This document shows positions 1 through 8,468 of a DNA stretch of 14,470 bases, piece by piece (positions within the stretch are counted from its first letter, which is position 1; each line of letters begins with the position of its first letter). The stretch comes from Acholeplasmataceae bacterium (lineage in GTDB: Bacteria > Bacillota_I > Bacilli_A > Acholeplasmatales > Acholeplasmataceae). Both the position numbers and the translations under genes were made by a program. Below the pieces are notes generated by a model. The model made no database searches and was not told the DNA's origin. It saw only the letters and a list, made by a program, of their open reading frames with translations. The stretch is from assembly GCA_030656435.1 (NCBI GenBank), contig JAUSOA010000107.1, positions 1 to 14,470 of the forward strand, in the 5' to 3' direction.

Positions 1-57
1 ATGATCGTAAAAAATATGATGGAACGCACCATTGCACTCGCAAATTCAAGAAAATAG
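1..57 (+). CDS. 3' end of an unidentified upstream gene (partial)
   Basis: The frame beginning at base 1 is open for 18 codons and stops at TAG (55-57), nine bases before citD. The visible tail (…MERTIALANSRK) is too short to assign. The short gap and the absence of a terminator or promoter suggest that this gene is the preceding member of the citrate lyase operon. The frame at base 3 is also open to the window edge but runs into citD without a start codon, so it is less likely to be the upstream gene. Confidence 0.4.
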   Translation: MIVKNMMERTIALANSRK

Positions 58-65
58 GTGATGAT

Positions 66-326
66 ATGTTAATCGCATCTTGTGGATCAGTAGAATCTAA
101 TGATTGTCTAATTACAGTTAAACCTTATGATTCGATTCAAATAGAAATCGAAAGTATTGTTTTGAATCAATTTGGCGAGCAAATCGAAAAAGTGATTCGA
201 GACACTTTAAAGGACCTTAAAATTGATAAGCTTTTCGTTAGAATCGATGATAAGGGTGCTCTTGATTATACAGTCAAAGCAAGGTTGATTACTGCAATCA
301 AAAGATTGGAGGAAAGTCATGCGTAG
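66..326 (+). CDS. citD: Citrate lyase gamma subunit (acyl carrier protein) CitD
   Basis: Acyl carrier subunit of citrate lyase. It carries the 2'-(5''-phosphoribosyl)-3'-dephospho-CoA prosthetic group, through which the acetyl and citryl thioesters pass during cleavage of citrate to acetate and oxaloacetate. The 86-residue product shows the N-terminal motif GSVESND, equivalent to the family's GTLESSD, in which the Ser after Glu (Ser11 here) is the attachment site. The family signature QFGEQI…V…TL and then DDKGALDYTVKAR follow. It is about ten residues shorter than usual and starts roughly three residues nearer the attachment Ser than the Klebsiella protein. ATG at 66 is preceded by AGGTGATGAT and no other in-frame start exists in the window. 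The 3' end overlaps citE by 8 bases, implying translational coupling. Assignment is secure from motif plus context. Confidence 0.93.
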   Translation: MLIASCGSVESNDCLITVKPYDSIQIEIESIVLNQFGEQIEKVIRDTLKDLKIDKLFVRIDDKGALDYTVKARLITAIKRLEESHA

Positions 327-1176
327 AAGTTTACTTTTTATTCCGTCAAATACACCAGCAATGCTTCAAAATGCTGATGTTTTTGCTGCTGATGCAGTCA
401 TCTTTGATCTTGAAGATGCTGTTCTTCTATCCGAAAAAGATGCAGCATTAAATTTACTCAATCAATTCTTATCTCTTTTTCCTTTGGGATCAGTGGAAAA
501 GGTAGTTCGTATCAATGGTCTTGATTCAAGTCTTGGCTTTGTTGATTTAACAACAATAGTCACTGATAAGATTGATACCATCATGCTACCTAAGGCAACG
601 AAAGAGATGACATTACTTTTAGTAGAAGTTTTAAGGAAGATTGAGAAAAAAACAAAAATGACAAAAAAAATAGGAATCATTCCTATTATCGAAAAAGCGA
701 GTTCAGTTCTTGAAGTCGCAGACATAGCAAAAATCGAAAGAGTGAATGGTCTTCTTCTTGGCGGAGAGGATTTAGCAACTGATCTTGAAGTTCAAAGAAC
801 TGAAAATGGATTAGAAATTCTTTTCAGTAGACAAATAGTAATTCTAGCTGCAAAAGCAAATCAAATTGATGCAATCGATACACCGTATACAAACACAACA
901 AACCAATCTGGTTTTGAAAGTGATTCCGAATTCGCGAAATCACTAGGAATGAATGCGAAGGCATGCATTCACCCTATACAAATTGAAACTGTAAATAAGA
1001 TATTTTCGCCAAAGGTATCAGAAATTGAATATGCCCTGAAGGTTATTGCTGCATATGAGGCTGCTATACTTGAAAAAAGGGGTGCTTTTTCAGTTGATGG
1101 TAAAATGGTTGATAAGCCTGTAATTGAACGTGCTCAAAAGGTTATTGAAAAAGCCAAGCTTTGGAATTTATTATAG
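319..1176 (+). CDS. citE: Citrate lyase beta subunit (citryl-ACP lyase) CitE
   Basis: Cleaves citryl-ACP to acetyl-ACP and oxaloacetate; cytoplasmic, in complex with CitD and CitF. The 285-residue product is of normal length for the HpcH/HpaI-CitE aldolase family (TIM barrel). Visible signatures are the N-terminal RSLLFIPSN, DLEDAV (residues 30-35), VRIN (63-66), the metal-binding GGEDLATD (148-155), IDTPY (186-190), AKACIHPIQI (213-222) and, near the C-terminus, the typical DGKMVDKPVIERA (260-272). AGGAAAG precedes the start within the end of citD. citF begins seven bases after the stop. Related CitE-like proteins act on malyl- or citramalyl-CoA, but location between citD and citF makes citrate lyase the clear reading. 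Confidence 0.95.
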   Translation: MRRSLLFIPSNTPAMLQNADVFAADAVIFDLEDAVLLSEKDAALNLLNQFLSLFPLGSVEKVVRINGLDSSLGFVDLTTIVTDKIDTIMLPKATKEMTLLLVEVLRKIEKKTKMTKKIGIIPIIEKASSVLEVADIAKIERVNGLLLGGEDLATDLEVQRTENGLEILFSRQIVILAAKANQIDAIDTPYTNTTNQSGFESDSEFAKSLGMNAKACIHPIQIETVNKIFSPKVSEIEYALKVIAAYEAAILEKRGAFSVDGKMVDKPVIERAQKVIEKAKLWNLL

Positions 1177-1183
1177 GTGATAT

Positions 1184-2680
1184 ATGATTAATTCTTTAAA
1201 TCGGGTCATCCCTGATTTCTTAACACCATATCAAGGGATTATCAAAGGAAAACGAAAATTAATAGAAGAGGTAGTATCAAAAAATAAGGAAAAGCTAAAT
1301 AAAAGCATTTCTGATATTTTTGATATAGTCCCAATTACTTCAGGTATGACCTTATCCTTTCATCATCATTTACGAAATGGTGATGATGTTTTAAATATGG
1401 TCTTAGCTGAAATCAAGAAAAGAGACCTTAAAAATATGATCCTCGCTCCTTCTGCTATTTTCCCTGTTCATGCTCCAATGGTTGAACTGATTCAAAACGA
1501 AAATATTATAAAAATATATACAAATTATGTGAATGGTCCTGTTGCTGAAACAATCAGTCAAGGTTATTTGAAGGAATTACTCATTATGGATACTCATGGT
1601 GGAAGACCTAGAGCAATTGAGTCTGGGGAACTTGCAATCGATTGTGCATTCATTGCAGTTCCAACCTCAGATAAAGAGGGAAATGGAAACGGTATTGATG
1701 GGTTAAGTGCATGTGGTACCTTAGGCTATGCAATCTCTGATTTAATGTATGCAAAGGTAAAAGTTGTTGTTACTGACCATTTAGTTGAATCAGTAGATAG
1801 GATAGATATTGAAGCTAAGTATGTAGACTTTGTTGTTTTAGTCCCAAGAATTGGTGATGCAAATGGAATCGTGTCCGGAACTACAAAACCAACCAAAGAT
1901 CCTGTCCAATTAAAAATAGCCAATGATACAGCGAAGCTTATCGAAGAGCTTGGATTTATCAAGCAAGGCATGAGCTTTCAAACCGGTGCTGGAGGGACTT
2001 CCCTTGCTGTAGCTAAGGCATTAGAATCCAAAATGATTCAAAAGAAAATTAAAGGATCATTTGCATCTGGAGGAATCACCGACTTTTTAGTTCAAATGCA
2101 TGAAAGTGGCCTATTTGAAAGGTTATATGATGTTCAATGCTTTGATTTAGAGGCTGTTAAGTCGTATAAAAGAAATAAATATCATTTCAAAATGAGTGCA
2201 TCAAAATATGGAAATCCTTTGGATAATCCAATCGTAGATGAGCTTGATGTCGTTATCCTTGGTGCCACAGAAATCGACTTAGATTTTAATGTCAATGTCA
2301 CTACCGATTCACACGGAAATATTATCGGTGGTAGTGGTGGTCATTCGGATACAGCTGCTGGGGCAAAGCTAACGATTATAACAACGAATTTGTTAAAATC
2401 AAGAACTTCGATGATTAAAGAGCATGTGACTACGATTACCACTCCTGGTGAAACTATTGACTGCTTAGTCACCGAAAGAGGAATTGCAATCAACCCTAAA
2501 AGAGTGGATTTACTTGAAAAGTTAAAGCATTCTAAATTAAATATTGTTGCTATGGAAGACTTACTAAAGAAGGCACTGGACATCACCGGAATTCCTCAAA
2601 AAAGAAATCATTCCAATCGGATTATTGGTGTTGTAAGATATAGAGATGGTTCAATCATAGATAGTATCTATAAGATTTAA
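1184..2680 (+). CDS. citF: Citrate lyase alpha subunit (citrate:acetyl-ACP transferase) CitF
   Basis: Swaps the acetyl group on CitD for citrate, forming citryl-ACP and free acetate, the first half of the citrate lyase cycle. The 498-residue product has the length and fold signatures of the CitF/CoA-transferase family: SFHHHLRNGD (58-67), the glycine-rich GAGGTSLAVAKAL (268-280), GSFASGGIT (291-299) and GGSGGHSDTAAGAK (382-395). It starts with ATG after AGGTGATAT, the same binding-site type as citD. It lies seven bases after citE and nine before citC, so it is cotranscribed. Nothing looks truncated. Confidence 0.95.
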   Translation: MINSLNRVIPDFLTPYQGIIKGKRKLIEEVVSKNKEKLNKSISDIFDIVPITSGMTLSFHHHLRNGDDVLNMVLAEIKKRDLKNMILAPSAIFPVHAPMVELIQNENIIKIYTNYVNGPVAETISQGYLKELLIMDTHGGRPRAIESGELAIDCAFIAVPTSDKEGNGNGIDGLSACGTLGYAISDLMYAKVKVVVTDHLVESVDRIDIEAKYVDFVVLVPRIGDANGIVSGTTKPTKDPVQLKIANDTAKLIEELGFIKQGMSFQTGAGGTSLAVAKALESKMIQKKIKGSFASGGITDFLVQMHESGLFERLYDVQCFDLEAVKSYKRNKYHFKMSASKYGNPLDNPIVDELDVVILGATEIDLDFNVNVTTDSHGNIIGGSGGHSDTAAGAKLTIITTNLLKSRTSMIKEHVTTITTPGETIDCLVTERGIAINPKRVDLLEKLKHSKLNIVAMEDLLKKALDITGIPQKRNHSNRIIGVVRYRDGSIIDSIYKI

Positions 2681-2689
2681 GGAGATTTT

Positions 2690-3688
2690 ATGTACCGTTT
2701 TGTTGACTGCATGTCAAAAACTGAATTGAGTGACGTTCAAAATCTTTTAATCCAAAACGATTTAAGTTTTGATGATAATGTTACTCAAACGATAGGAATC
2801 TATGACGGTGAAACCATGGTCGCAACAGGTTCACTTTATTCAAATGTAATTAAAATGATTGCTGTGGATACTTCTCATCAGGGAGAAAACCTAACAGCGA
2901 TGATTCTAACTCATTTGATACGCATTCTAAACGAGAAGGGTATTCAAAAATACTTTCTTTTTACAACTCAAAAAAGTAAAGCGTTCTTTCTAAACTACAA
3001 TTTTTCTCTCGTATATGAAAATGATTTTGTCGTGATGCTTGAAAACAAGTTTGATACTATCATTGAAAGACTGACTCGGTTAAGAGCTTCAATTACATAC
3101 AATAGAGGAACGATAGCTTCGATTGTGATGAACTGTAATCCTGTCACTCTAGGTCATCTTTATTTAATAGAAAAATGCGCATCACAAAATGATAACGTAA
3201 TTATTTTTTTAGTCGAAGAAAATAAATCTGTCTTCCCCTACGAAATTCGATTAGAGTTACTAAAAAAATCCACTGCACATTTAAAAAATGTTCATATCCT
3301 TCCTTCTACTCCCTATATCATCAGTACTGCAACCTTCCCTACCTACTTTCTTAAAGAAATGAGTGAACGATCAGTTGTATACATGAACTTAGATATTTCA
3401 ATTTTTAACAAATATTTCATTCCTATTTTTTCAATAGATTTTAGATATGTTGGAAGTGAACCGTTGGATCCTACTACCAATGCTTATAATGAGACCATGA
3501 AAAAAATTCTTAAGGAAAAGTTAGTCGTCATTGAAAGATTAAGAGATAAACAAAATGTAGTCAGTGCATCACTCATTCGCAAATTAGCAGTCGAAAAAAA
3601 ATATGATATGATTAAAATGTATACACCAACTCCTACCTATAAGTTTTTAAAATCAAAAAAAGGAAAGGCACTATTCCATCATGAGTGA
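2690..3688 (+). CDS. citC: [Citrate (pro-3S)-lyase] ligase CitC
   Basis: Activates citrate lyase by ATP-dependent acetylation of the thiol of the CitD prosthetic group. Two domains are visible in 332 residues. The N-terminal GNAT-like part (about 1-125) has IAVDTSHQGENLTAMILTHL. The C-terminal nucleotidyltransferase domain (about 140-325) has the HxGH-type motif NCNPVTLGHLYL (148-159), SVFPYEIRLEL (180-190), the family's STATFPTYFLKE and VSASLIRKL. An AGGAG ribosome binding site precedes the ATG. The stop overlaps the next start in ATGAGTGA, giving an 8-base overlap with citXG. In many citrate clusters citC precedes citD; here it follows citF. Confidence is high. Confidence 0.94.
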   Translation: MYRFVDCMSKTELSDVQNLLIQNDLSFDDNVTQTIGIYDGETMVATGSLYSNVIKMIAVDTSHQGENLTAMILTHLIRILNEKGIQKYFLFTTQKSKAFFLNYNFSLVYENDFVVMLENKFDTIIERLTRLRASITYNRGTIASIVMNCNPVTLGHLYLIEKCASQNDNVIIFLVEENKSVFPYEIRLELLKKSTAHLKNVHILPSTPYIISTATFPTYFLKEMSERSVVYMNLDISIFNKYFIPIFSIDFRYVGSEPLDPTTNAYNETMKKILKEKLVVIERLRDKQNVVSASLIRKLAVEKKYDMIKMYTPTPTYKFLKSKKGKALFHHE

Positions 3689-4952
3689 TTTGTTAACAGC
3701 TAGAGAAAGTAGACATTTTCGCATTCAAGAGCTTCATGACACATTTAATCTACCTTTAATTTCGATTAAAGCAAATATTCCAGGAGAAAACAAGAATATC
3801 TCTGAAGCGTATCTTTTGGTGCGCTTATTTTTAAATGAATTAAAGCCATATGTATCCATCAAATACCTTGAGTACAAGGAAAGTATGGATGGCCCTTATT
3901 ATTTAATAGTTACTCTTAAAGATAACCATCAAGATATTAAATCGATTCTTGTTGGTATTGAAGATACACACCCGCTCGGAAGATTTGTTGATCTAGACTT
4001 CTATCTAGATGGTCAAAAATCAGTTTCTAGAGGTGATTTGAAGCTTCCGTTCAGAAAGTGTTATCTATGTGAAAATGATGCACATGATTGCTCAAGAAAT
4101 CAAACGCACACGATAAAAGAGCTAACTTCGTTTATTCATAAATCCATTGAAAAATATCTTTTTAACTTAGTTACTGACTATGCAGAAAAAGCGATGCTCT
4201 ATGAACTTAATATCGAACATAAATTTGGACTAGTTACAAAAACAACCATGGGATCTCATAGCGATATGACCTATGACCTCATGCTCAAGGCTCAGAAAGT
4301 GATCATTCCATACTTTGGCAAAATGTTTATAAAGGGATATCGCTCAAACGATATCCATAATCTTTTCATCGAAGCTAGAGAAATTGGTATTTCGGCTGAA
4401 GAGGAGATGTTAAAAGAAACTGGTGGCATCAATTGCTATAAAGGGTTAATCTTTGTGTTAGGACTTGTGATGCTATCTACTGGATATATGATTTCACATC
4501 ATCAACAATTCGATTTGATTTTCAAAAATGTTCAAAATATGACAAAGGATCTTTTGAAAGAGTTTGATAGAGACCCAATCACTTTTGGTGAACAGGCATT
4601 TCATACCCATCAGGTCAAGGGAGCACGTGGTGAAGCTTATCTCGGATTTCCAACCATTCACCTTGCTTTAGTCAATCTAGAATATAAGGATAGTCTATCG
4701 GATTCTGCTCTTCGCGGACTTCTTCAAATGATTATACTTTCAACTGATGACACTGTACTTTTAAAAAGAGCAGGTACTTTAGAAAGATATATGATGATTA
4801 AAAGAAAATTATCTGAAGTCGATACTGAAAATTTAGATGAGGTTATCGAGTTTACAAAGTACTGTATCAAAGAAAATATTAGTTTCGGTGGCTCAGCTGA
4901 TTTATTAGTGTCTACGATATTTTTATTCTTAATCAAGAAAAAACTATATTAA
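3681..4952 (+). CDS. citXG: Fused CitX-CitG: holo-ACP synthase / triphosphoribosyl-dephospho-CoA synthase
   Basis: Bifunctional maturation protein of 423 residues. The CitG part makes triphosphoribosyl-dephospho-CoA from dephospho-CoA and ATP; the CitX part transfers it to the CitD serine. The CitX half (about 1-160) has ARESR (7-11), HPLGRFVDLDFY (97-108), SRGDLKLPFRKCYLC (116-130) and the following Cys/His pattern CSRNQTH. The CitG half (about 165-423) has KFGLV…GSHSDM (181-196), TGGINCYKG (247-255), KGARGEAYLGFP (313-324) and GGSADLLVSTIFL (403-415). Two CitG motifs deviate from the common PKPGLV and GGVNTHKG forms. It overlaps citC by 8 bases and is the last gene before a strong terminator. 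The single uninterrupted frame means a real fusion, as known in some other Firmicutes. Confidence 0.92.
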   Translation: MSDLLTARESRHFRIQELHDTFNLPLISIKANIPGENKNISEAYLLVRLFLNELKPYVSIKYLEYKESMDGPYYLIVTLKDNHQDIKSILVGIEDTHPLGRFVDLDFYLDGQKSVSRGDLKLPFRKCYLCENDAHDCSRNQTHTIKELTSFIHKSIEKYLFNLVTDYAEKAMLYELNIEHKFGLVTKTTMGSHSDMTYDLMLKAQKVIIPYFGKMFIKGYRSNDIHNLFIEAREIGISAEEEMLKETGGINCYKGLIFVLGLVMLSTGYMISHHQQFDLIFKNVQNMTKDLLKEFDRDPITFGEQAFHTHQVKGARGEAYLGFPTIHLALVNLEYKDSLSDSALRGLLQMIILSTDDTVLLKRAGTLERYMMIKRKLSEVDTENLDEVIEFTKYCIKENISFGGSADLLVSTIFLFLIKKKLY

Positions 4953-4988
4953 AAAAGGTGAAGTTCGCAAACTTCACCTTTTGTTTAT
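4951..4988. terminator. Bidirectional rho-independent terminator between convergent operons
   Basis: A perfect 11-bp stem AAGGTGAAGTT (4955-4965) pairs with AACTTCACCTT (4970-4980) around the loop CGCA. It is flanked by an A-run on the left and TTTTGTTT on the right, so it has a U-tract in both directions. It begins at the citXG stop and lies 20 bases past the stop of the minus-strand P5C dehydrogenase gene, serving both convergent transcripts. Confidence 0.93.
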
Positions 4989-5000
4989 CTTTATATTGAA

Positions 5001-6557
5001 TTAAAACGCTTCTGAAACAGTTTTCCCCTGCATGTGGAGGATTAAATAATCTGGTCCACCTGCTTTTGAATCTGTACCACTCATATTGAATCCACCGAAT
5101 GGTTGATATCCAACAATCGCTCCTGTACATTTTCTATTTAGATATAAGTTACCGACATGAAACTCTCTACGAGCTTGTTCAAGATGCATTCTATTGTTAG
5201 AAATGACTGCACCAGTTAAACCATATTCCGTATTATTTGCTACCTTAATGCCTTCCTCAAAGGATTTGACCTTGCATACTGCAAGTATGGGGCCAAATAT
5301 TTCTTCTTGCATCAATCTTGAGTCTTCCTTCAAATCAATGAATATTGTAGGATTTACAAAATATCCCTTTGACTTATCTGCTTTACCACCAATTGCTAGT
5401 CTTCCTTCTTCTAAGCCAATATCAAAATATGAAGTGACCTTATCAAATGCCTTTTCATCATTTAATGGACCCATGAATGTGTCTTTAAGCTCTGGGTTTC
5501 CAACTTTAATGGTCTTCGTGATGTTGACCATTTTTTCAACGACTTCATCATAAACATCTTCATGAATGATTGCTCTAGAACATGCACTACACTTTTGTCC
5601 AGAAAAACCGAATGCTGAACGAACAATACTTTCTGCGGCTAAATCGAGGTCTGCATCACTATCAACAAGAATTGCATCCTTGCCACCCATCTCAGCAATA
5701 ACTCTCTTTAACCAAAGCTGTCCTTTATGAACCTTAGCAGCTTTTTCATAGATGCTAATACCGACTTCTTTACTACCTGTAAATGAGATGAATCTTATTT
5801 TTGGATGATTGACGATATAATCACCAATTTCAGCACCACTGCCTGGGATAAAGTTAATAACACCATTGGGTAGTCCTGATTCCTCTAGAACTTCGACAAA
5901 TTTATAGGCGATGACTTGAGTCGTACTTGCTGGCTTTAATAAAATAGTATTTCCAGAAACGATCGCTGCTGTTGACATACCAACTAAAATAGCGAGCGGG
6001 AAATTCCAAGGTGAAATAATTGCTCCAACTCCAAGTGGTATATATTTATATTCATTGCGTTCCATATTTCTTCTGCTCAAAATAGCGTCATCAATACGAT
6101 CTAATGATAGCATTTGACGACCATAGTACTCTAAAAAGTCGATGGCTTCAGCAACATCTGCATCCGCTTCTCCCCATGGTTTACCTGCTTCTTTTGTCAT
6201 CAGTGCTGCAAATTCAAACTTTCTTCTTCTAATGATTCCAGCAGCCTTAAATAAGACATCTGCTCTAACCTCGGGCTTCACATACTTCCAGGTCTCAAAT
6301 GATTTAAGTGCAGCATCTAATGCAAGATCTGCATGCGCAATCGATGCTTGAGAAATGGTTCCTACGATTTCTTTGTGATTAGAAGGATTTAGCGAAGTCA
6401 TTTGTTTTGATGTCTTAATTCGTTTTCCATTGATGATTAAATCATAGGATTTCCCCATGTAGGTGGAAACGACTGCTAAACCTTTCTCATAACCCTTGAT
6501 GTTTTCATCTTTGCTGAAATCTGTAAGTGGTTCTGTTTGATAAGTATAAATTGACAT
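5001..6557 (-). CDS. rocA: L-glutamate gamma-semialdehyde (1-pyrroline-5-carboxylate) dehydrogenase, RocA/PruA type
   Basis: Oxidises glutamate semialdehyde, in equilibrium with 1-pyrroline-5-carboxylate, to glutamate with NAD(P)+; second step of proline breakdown. The 518 residues match the family's usual length of about 515. Aldehyde dehydrogenase hallmarks are SPWNFPLAI (182-190), the nucleotide-binding GSGAEIG and FTGSKEVG region (239-266), catalytic Glu289 in AEMGGKDA, catalytic Cys323 in GFSGQKCSACSRA (317-329), and EEIFGP (418-423). AEMGGKDAI and GQKCSACSR are characteristic of the RocA/PruA group rather than generic aldehyde dehydrogenases. ATG at 6557 follows AAGGAG with seven bases between. 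It is the last gene of the minus-strand operon, 15 bases after the flavin subunit gene, which supports an upstream substrate of proline or a close analogue. Confidence 0.93.
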   Translation of the reverse strand: MSIYTYQTEPLTDFSKDENIKGYEKGLAVVSTYMGKSYDLIINGKRIKTSKQMTSLNPSNHKEIVGTISQASIAHADLALDAALKSFETWKYVKPEVRADVLFKAAGIIRRRKFEFAALMTKEAGKPWGEADADVAEAIDFLEYYGRQMLSLDRIDDAILSRRNMERNEYKYIPLGVGAIISPWNFPLAILVGMSTAAIVSGNTILLKPASTTQVIAYKFVEVLEESGLPNGVINFIPGSGAEIGDYIVNHPKIRFISFTGSKEVGISIYEKAAKVHKGQLWLKRVIAEMGGKDAILVDSDADLDLAAESIVRSAFGFSGQKCSACSRAIIHEDVYDEVVEKMVNITKTIKVGNPELKDTFMGPLNDEKAFDKVTSYFDIGLEEGRLAIGGKADKSKGYFVNPTIFIDLKEDSRLMQEEIFGPILAVCKVKSFEEGIKVANNTEYGLTGAVISNNRMHLEQARREFHVGNLYLNRKCTGAIVGYQPFGGFNMSGTDSKAGGPDYLILHMQGKTVSEAF

Positions 6558-6572
6558 ATTTTTTCTCCTTTA

Positions 6573-7718
6573 TTATACGACTGATTTTTCGACGTGGAAT
6601 TGATCCATCTTTTTAAATCTATCGAGATGGAGTGATTCCGTATCAATCGTTTTGTTTTCATTTAATATGATTTCACTTAAGAGTAGACCTGTCATTGGAG
6701 CGAACATAAAACCATGCCCAGAAAAACCGCATGCCATGTAAAATCCTTCTAAATCCTTAGTGTCACTTATAATTGGTTGACGATCTGGTGACATATTGTA
6801 AGAGCCACCCCATTGTCTTACCACTCTTAGTTTACCAATTAATGGCATAATATCAGTAACTGTTTTCGCCATATGGTCTAAAAACTGCCATGTCGACTCA
6901 ACATCATGACCCTTTTCAACAAATGGATTACTTCTTCCCATTAAAAACGCACCATGTGGAACCTGTTGACAATAAATGTTTTTTGAAAAACTCATTACCA
7001 TCGGACCTTGCATACGTTCTATTGGTTCAGTGGCTAAAATTTCATGATTTTCAGAATATACAGGTATATCCACACCCGCCATATCCCCAACCTCTTTAGA
7101 ATATCCTCCTGCTGCATTAACAACCTTAGTAGTCTCATAAGTATTTTTATTGGTTACGACTCTAACTATTTTTTTATCCTTAGTTTCAATACTTAAAGCC
7201 TCTTCAAAAAACGAGAAGGTAACCCCAAGCTTTTTTGCTGCAAGGAAATAAGCCTCAGTCATCTTAAATGGATTTAAATGACCGTCAGTTTGACAAAATG
7301 TAGCACTGATGAATGCGTCTGGATTTAAATGTGGAACTATCTTAAGTGCTTCATCTTTAGTCAATTGCTTTGAAGGTATTCCAAGAGAATTTTGAAGTTT
7401 AACGTTTTTCGTAAACTGTTCATGCTCCTCTTTAGTAGTAGCAAGCATTAAGTAACCCTCTTGCTTAAATTCAAGGTTTCCATCATATTCTAAAATATCT
7501 TTCGCATGCTCGAAAAATTCAATACTCTTTTTTGCAAGTATACAGTTCATTGGTGTCGCCCATTGTTGTCTAACACCAGCTCCACAACGTCCTGTTGCAC
7601 CATTGGTAAAGTAACCTCTATCAATTACATGAATGCCTTCTACACCCTTTTTTGCTAGGTTATACGCAATACTAACTCCACTAATACCTGCACCAATGAT
7701 TAATATATTAGTCTTCAT
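6573..7718 (-). CDS. FAD-dependent imino-acid dehydrogenase, catalytic (beta) subunit; proline dehydrogenase-like
   Basis: Predicted catalytic flavoprotein of the DAO (glycine/D-amino acid oxidase) family, here most likely oxidising proline to 1-pyrroline-5-carboxylate as part of a multi-subunit dehydrogenase. The 381 residues begin with the FAD Rossmann motif IIGAGISG (7-14). RCGAGVRQQW (44-53), a distinctive feature of the archaeal L-proline dehydrogenase beta subunits, follows. The C-terminus has GFSGHGFMFAP (331-341). The start at 7718 puts the Rossmann strand at the N-terminus, has GAGG upstream and overlaps the preceding small ferredoxin gene by 11 bases; a longer reading to 7754 only adds a non-homologous extension. 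Neighbouring Fe-S and NAD/FAD subunits and the P5C dehydrogenase gene argue for proline. D-proline, hydroxyproline or sarcosine remain possible, as relatives use them. Confidence 0.8.
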   Translation of the reverse strand: MKTNILIIGAGISGVSIAYNLAKKGVEGIHVIDRGYFTNGATGRCGAGVRQQWATPMNCILAKKSIEFFEHAKDILEYDGNLEFKQEGYLMLATTKEEHEQFTKNVKLQNSLGIPSKQLTKDEALKIVPHLNPDAFISATFCQTDGHLNPFKMTEAYFLAAKKLGVTFSFFEEALSIETKDKKIVRVVTNKNTYETTKVVNAAGGYSKEVGDMAGVDIPVYSENHEILATEPIERMQGPMVMSFSKNIYCQQVPHGAFLMGRSNPFVEKGHDVESTWQFLDHMAKTVTDIMPLIGKLRVVRQWGGSYNMSPDRQPIISDTKDLEGFYMACGFSGHGFMFAPMTGLLLSEIILNENKTIDTESLHLDRFKKMDQFHVEKSVV

Positions 7719-7992
7719 CTTGATGATCCTCAGCAATCTTAGCAAGTGGTACACCTAAAACTAGAGGTCTAACTTTATGGATTGGTACCTCTTGAATTGG
7801 AGTTTTTGTATGCTTAGCAATCTCTTTTTGTGTTAAGTGACCGCAAGTATTGGCTTGACATGGTCCCATTCCAACACGAAGTAGTCTCTTTAAATCTTCA
7901 AATGTGTCATAGCCTTTTTCAAATGCTTTCTCAATTTGCTCGAGTGATACATCCTCACAACGGCAAATAATAATATCTTTTTTATTTGTCAT
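7708..7992 (-). CDS. BFD-like [2Fe-2S] small subunit of the dehydrogenase complex
   Basis: A 94-residue protein with four cysteines in the BFD (bacterioferritin-associated ferredoxin) pattern: CRC (Cys10, Cys12) and CQANTC (Cys45, Cys50), expected to hold one [2Fe-2S] cluster. In related amine and imino-acid dehydrogenases this domain is fused to the C-terminus of the NAD/FAD subunit or, as in the archaeal four-subunit proline dehydrogenases, is a separate small (delta-type) subunit. Here it is separate. The C-terminal VRPLVLGVPLA segment is typical of these dehydrogenase-associated versions. It overlaps the ferredoxin gene upstream by 4 bases (ATGA) and the catalytic subunit gene by 11 bases, indicating coupled translation. 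Role inferred: electron relay between the flavin centres. Confidence 0.8.
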   Translation of the reverse strand: MTNKKDIIICRCEDVSLEQIEKAFEKGYDTFEDLKRLLRVGMGPCQANTCGHLTQKEIAKHTKTPIQEVPIHKVRPLVLGVPLAKIAEDHQDED

Positions 7993-8468
7993 ATTTTTTT
8001 CCTAATGGTAACAAAATCATGGATAAATAATGCAGGAACACTGACTGTTACAACTGCTGTATGATCTTGTTTTTTATTGATTGCAACATGTTCTATTAAA
8101 GCTTCGCAAATAACTTCACCACTCCGGTTGACACCATCCCAAATGGAATTCTTTTCCGGCATTGGTATAAACTCGTATGGAATTTTAAATACAGAATCAG
8201 AACCTCTAATTTGAGCAATCACGATAGCAAGTCCTGGACAACTTGGAACACAAACTCCACAGCCAGTACACACATCCACTAATAGATGCGGTTGCGTATT
8301 GATATTGGGTCCAATTTCGATTGCATCAAATGGACAGCTCGTTGAGCATGGGTTACATGGGATATCTTCATAGCATTCCAAAATAGCTTTTGGCTTTAAT
8401 AAAGCCTTTTGATCAGGAAAGCGGGATAAAACTAAATCTTTTTCTGGTATTCCAGTCTTATTTAACAT
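7989..8468 (-). CDS. Ferredoxin-like 4Fe-4S subunit of the dehydrogenase complex
   Basis: A 159-residue protein with two cysteine clusters. The first is Cys32-x5-Cys38-x2-Cys41-x3-Cys45-Pro, an unusual spacing. The second is Cys67-x2-Cys70-x2-Cys73-x3-Cys77-Pro, the classic ferredoxin form. The rest has no clear catalytic motif. Its size is like the gamma subunit (about 19 kDa as I recall) of the Thermococcus four-subunit proline dehydrogenase. Start ATG at 8468 is preceded by AAAGGGG and overlaps the end of the NAD/FAD subunit gene by 11 bases; the stop overlaps the next start by 4 bases. Likely an electron-transfer subunit carrying two [4Fe-4S] clusters. Cluster number is inferred from cysteine patterns only. 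Confidence 0.78.
   Translation of the reverse strand: MLNKTGIPEKDLVLSRFPDQKALLKPKAILECYEDIPCNPCSTSCPFDAIEIGPNINTQPHLLVDVCTGCGVCVPSCPGLAIVIAQIRGSDSVFKIPYEFIPMPEKNSIWDGVNRSGEVICEALIEHVAINKKQDHTAVVTVSVPALFIHDFVTIRKKI

Noticed and set aside
462..725. Minus-strand open frame with hydrophobic residues inside citE
   Set aside because: It is a shadow of citE; the apparent membrane segments are the antisense of its codons.
5194..5553. Open frame on the plus strand within the P5C dehydrogenase gene
   Set aside because: It is antisense to a strongly conserved enzyme, and its product has no recognisable domain.
7719..7754. Twelve-codon N-terminal extension of the FAD catalytic subunit
   Set aside because: It overlaps the BFD-like gene further and displaces the Rossmann motif from the N-terminus; ATG at 7718 with GAGG upstream fits the family.
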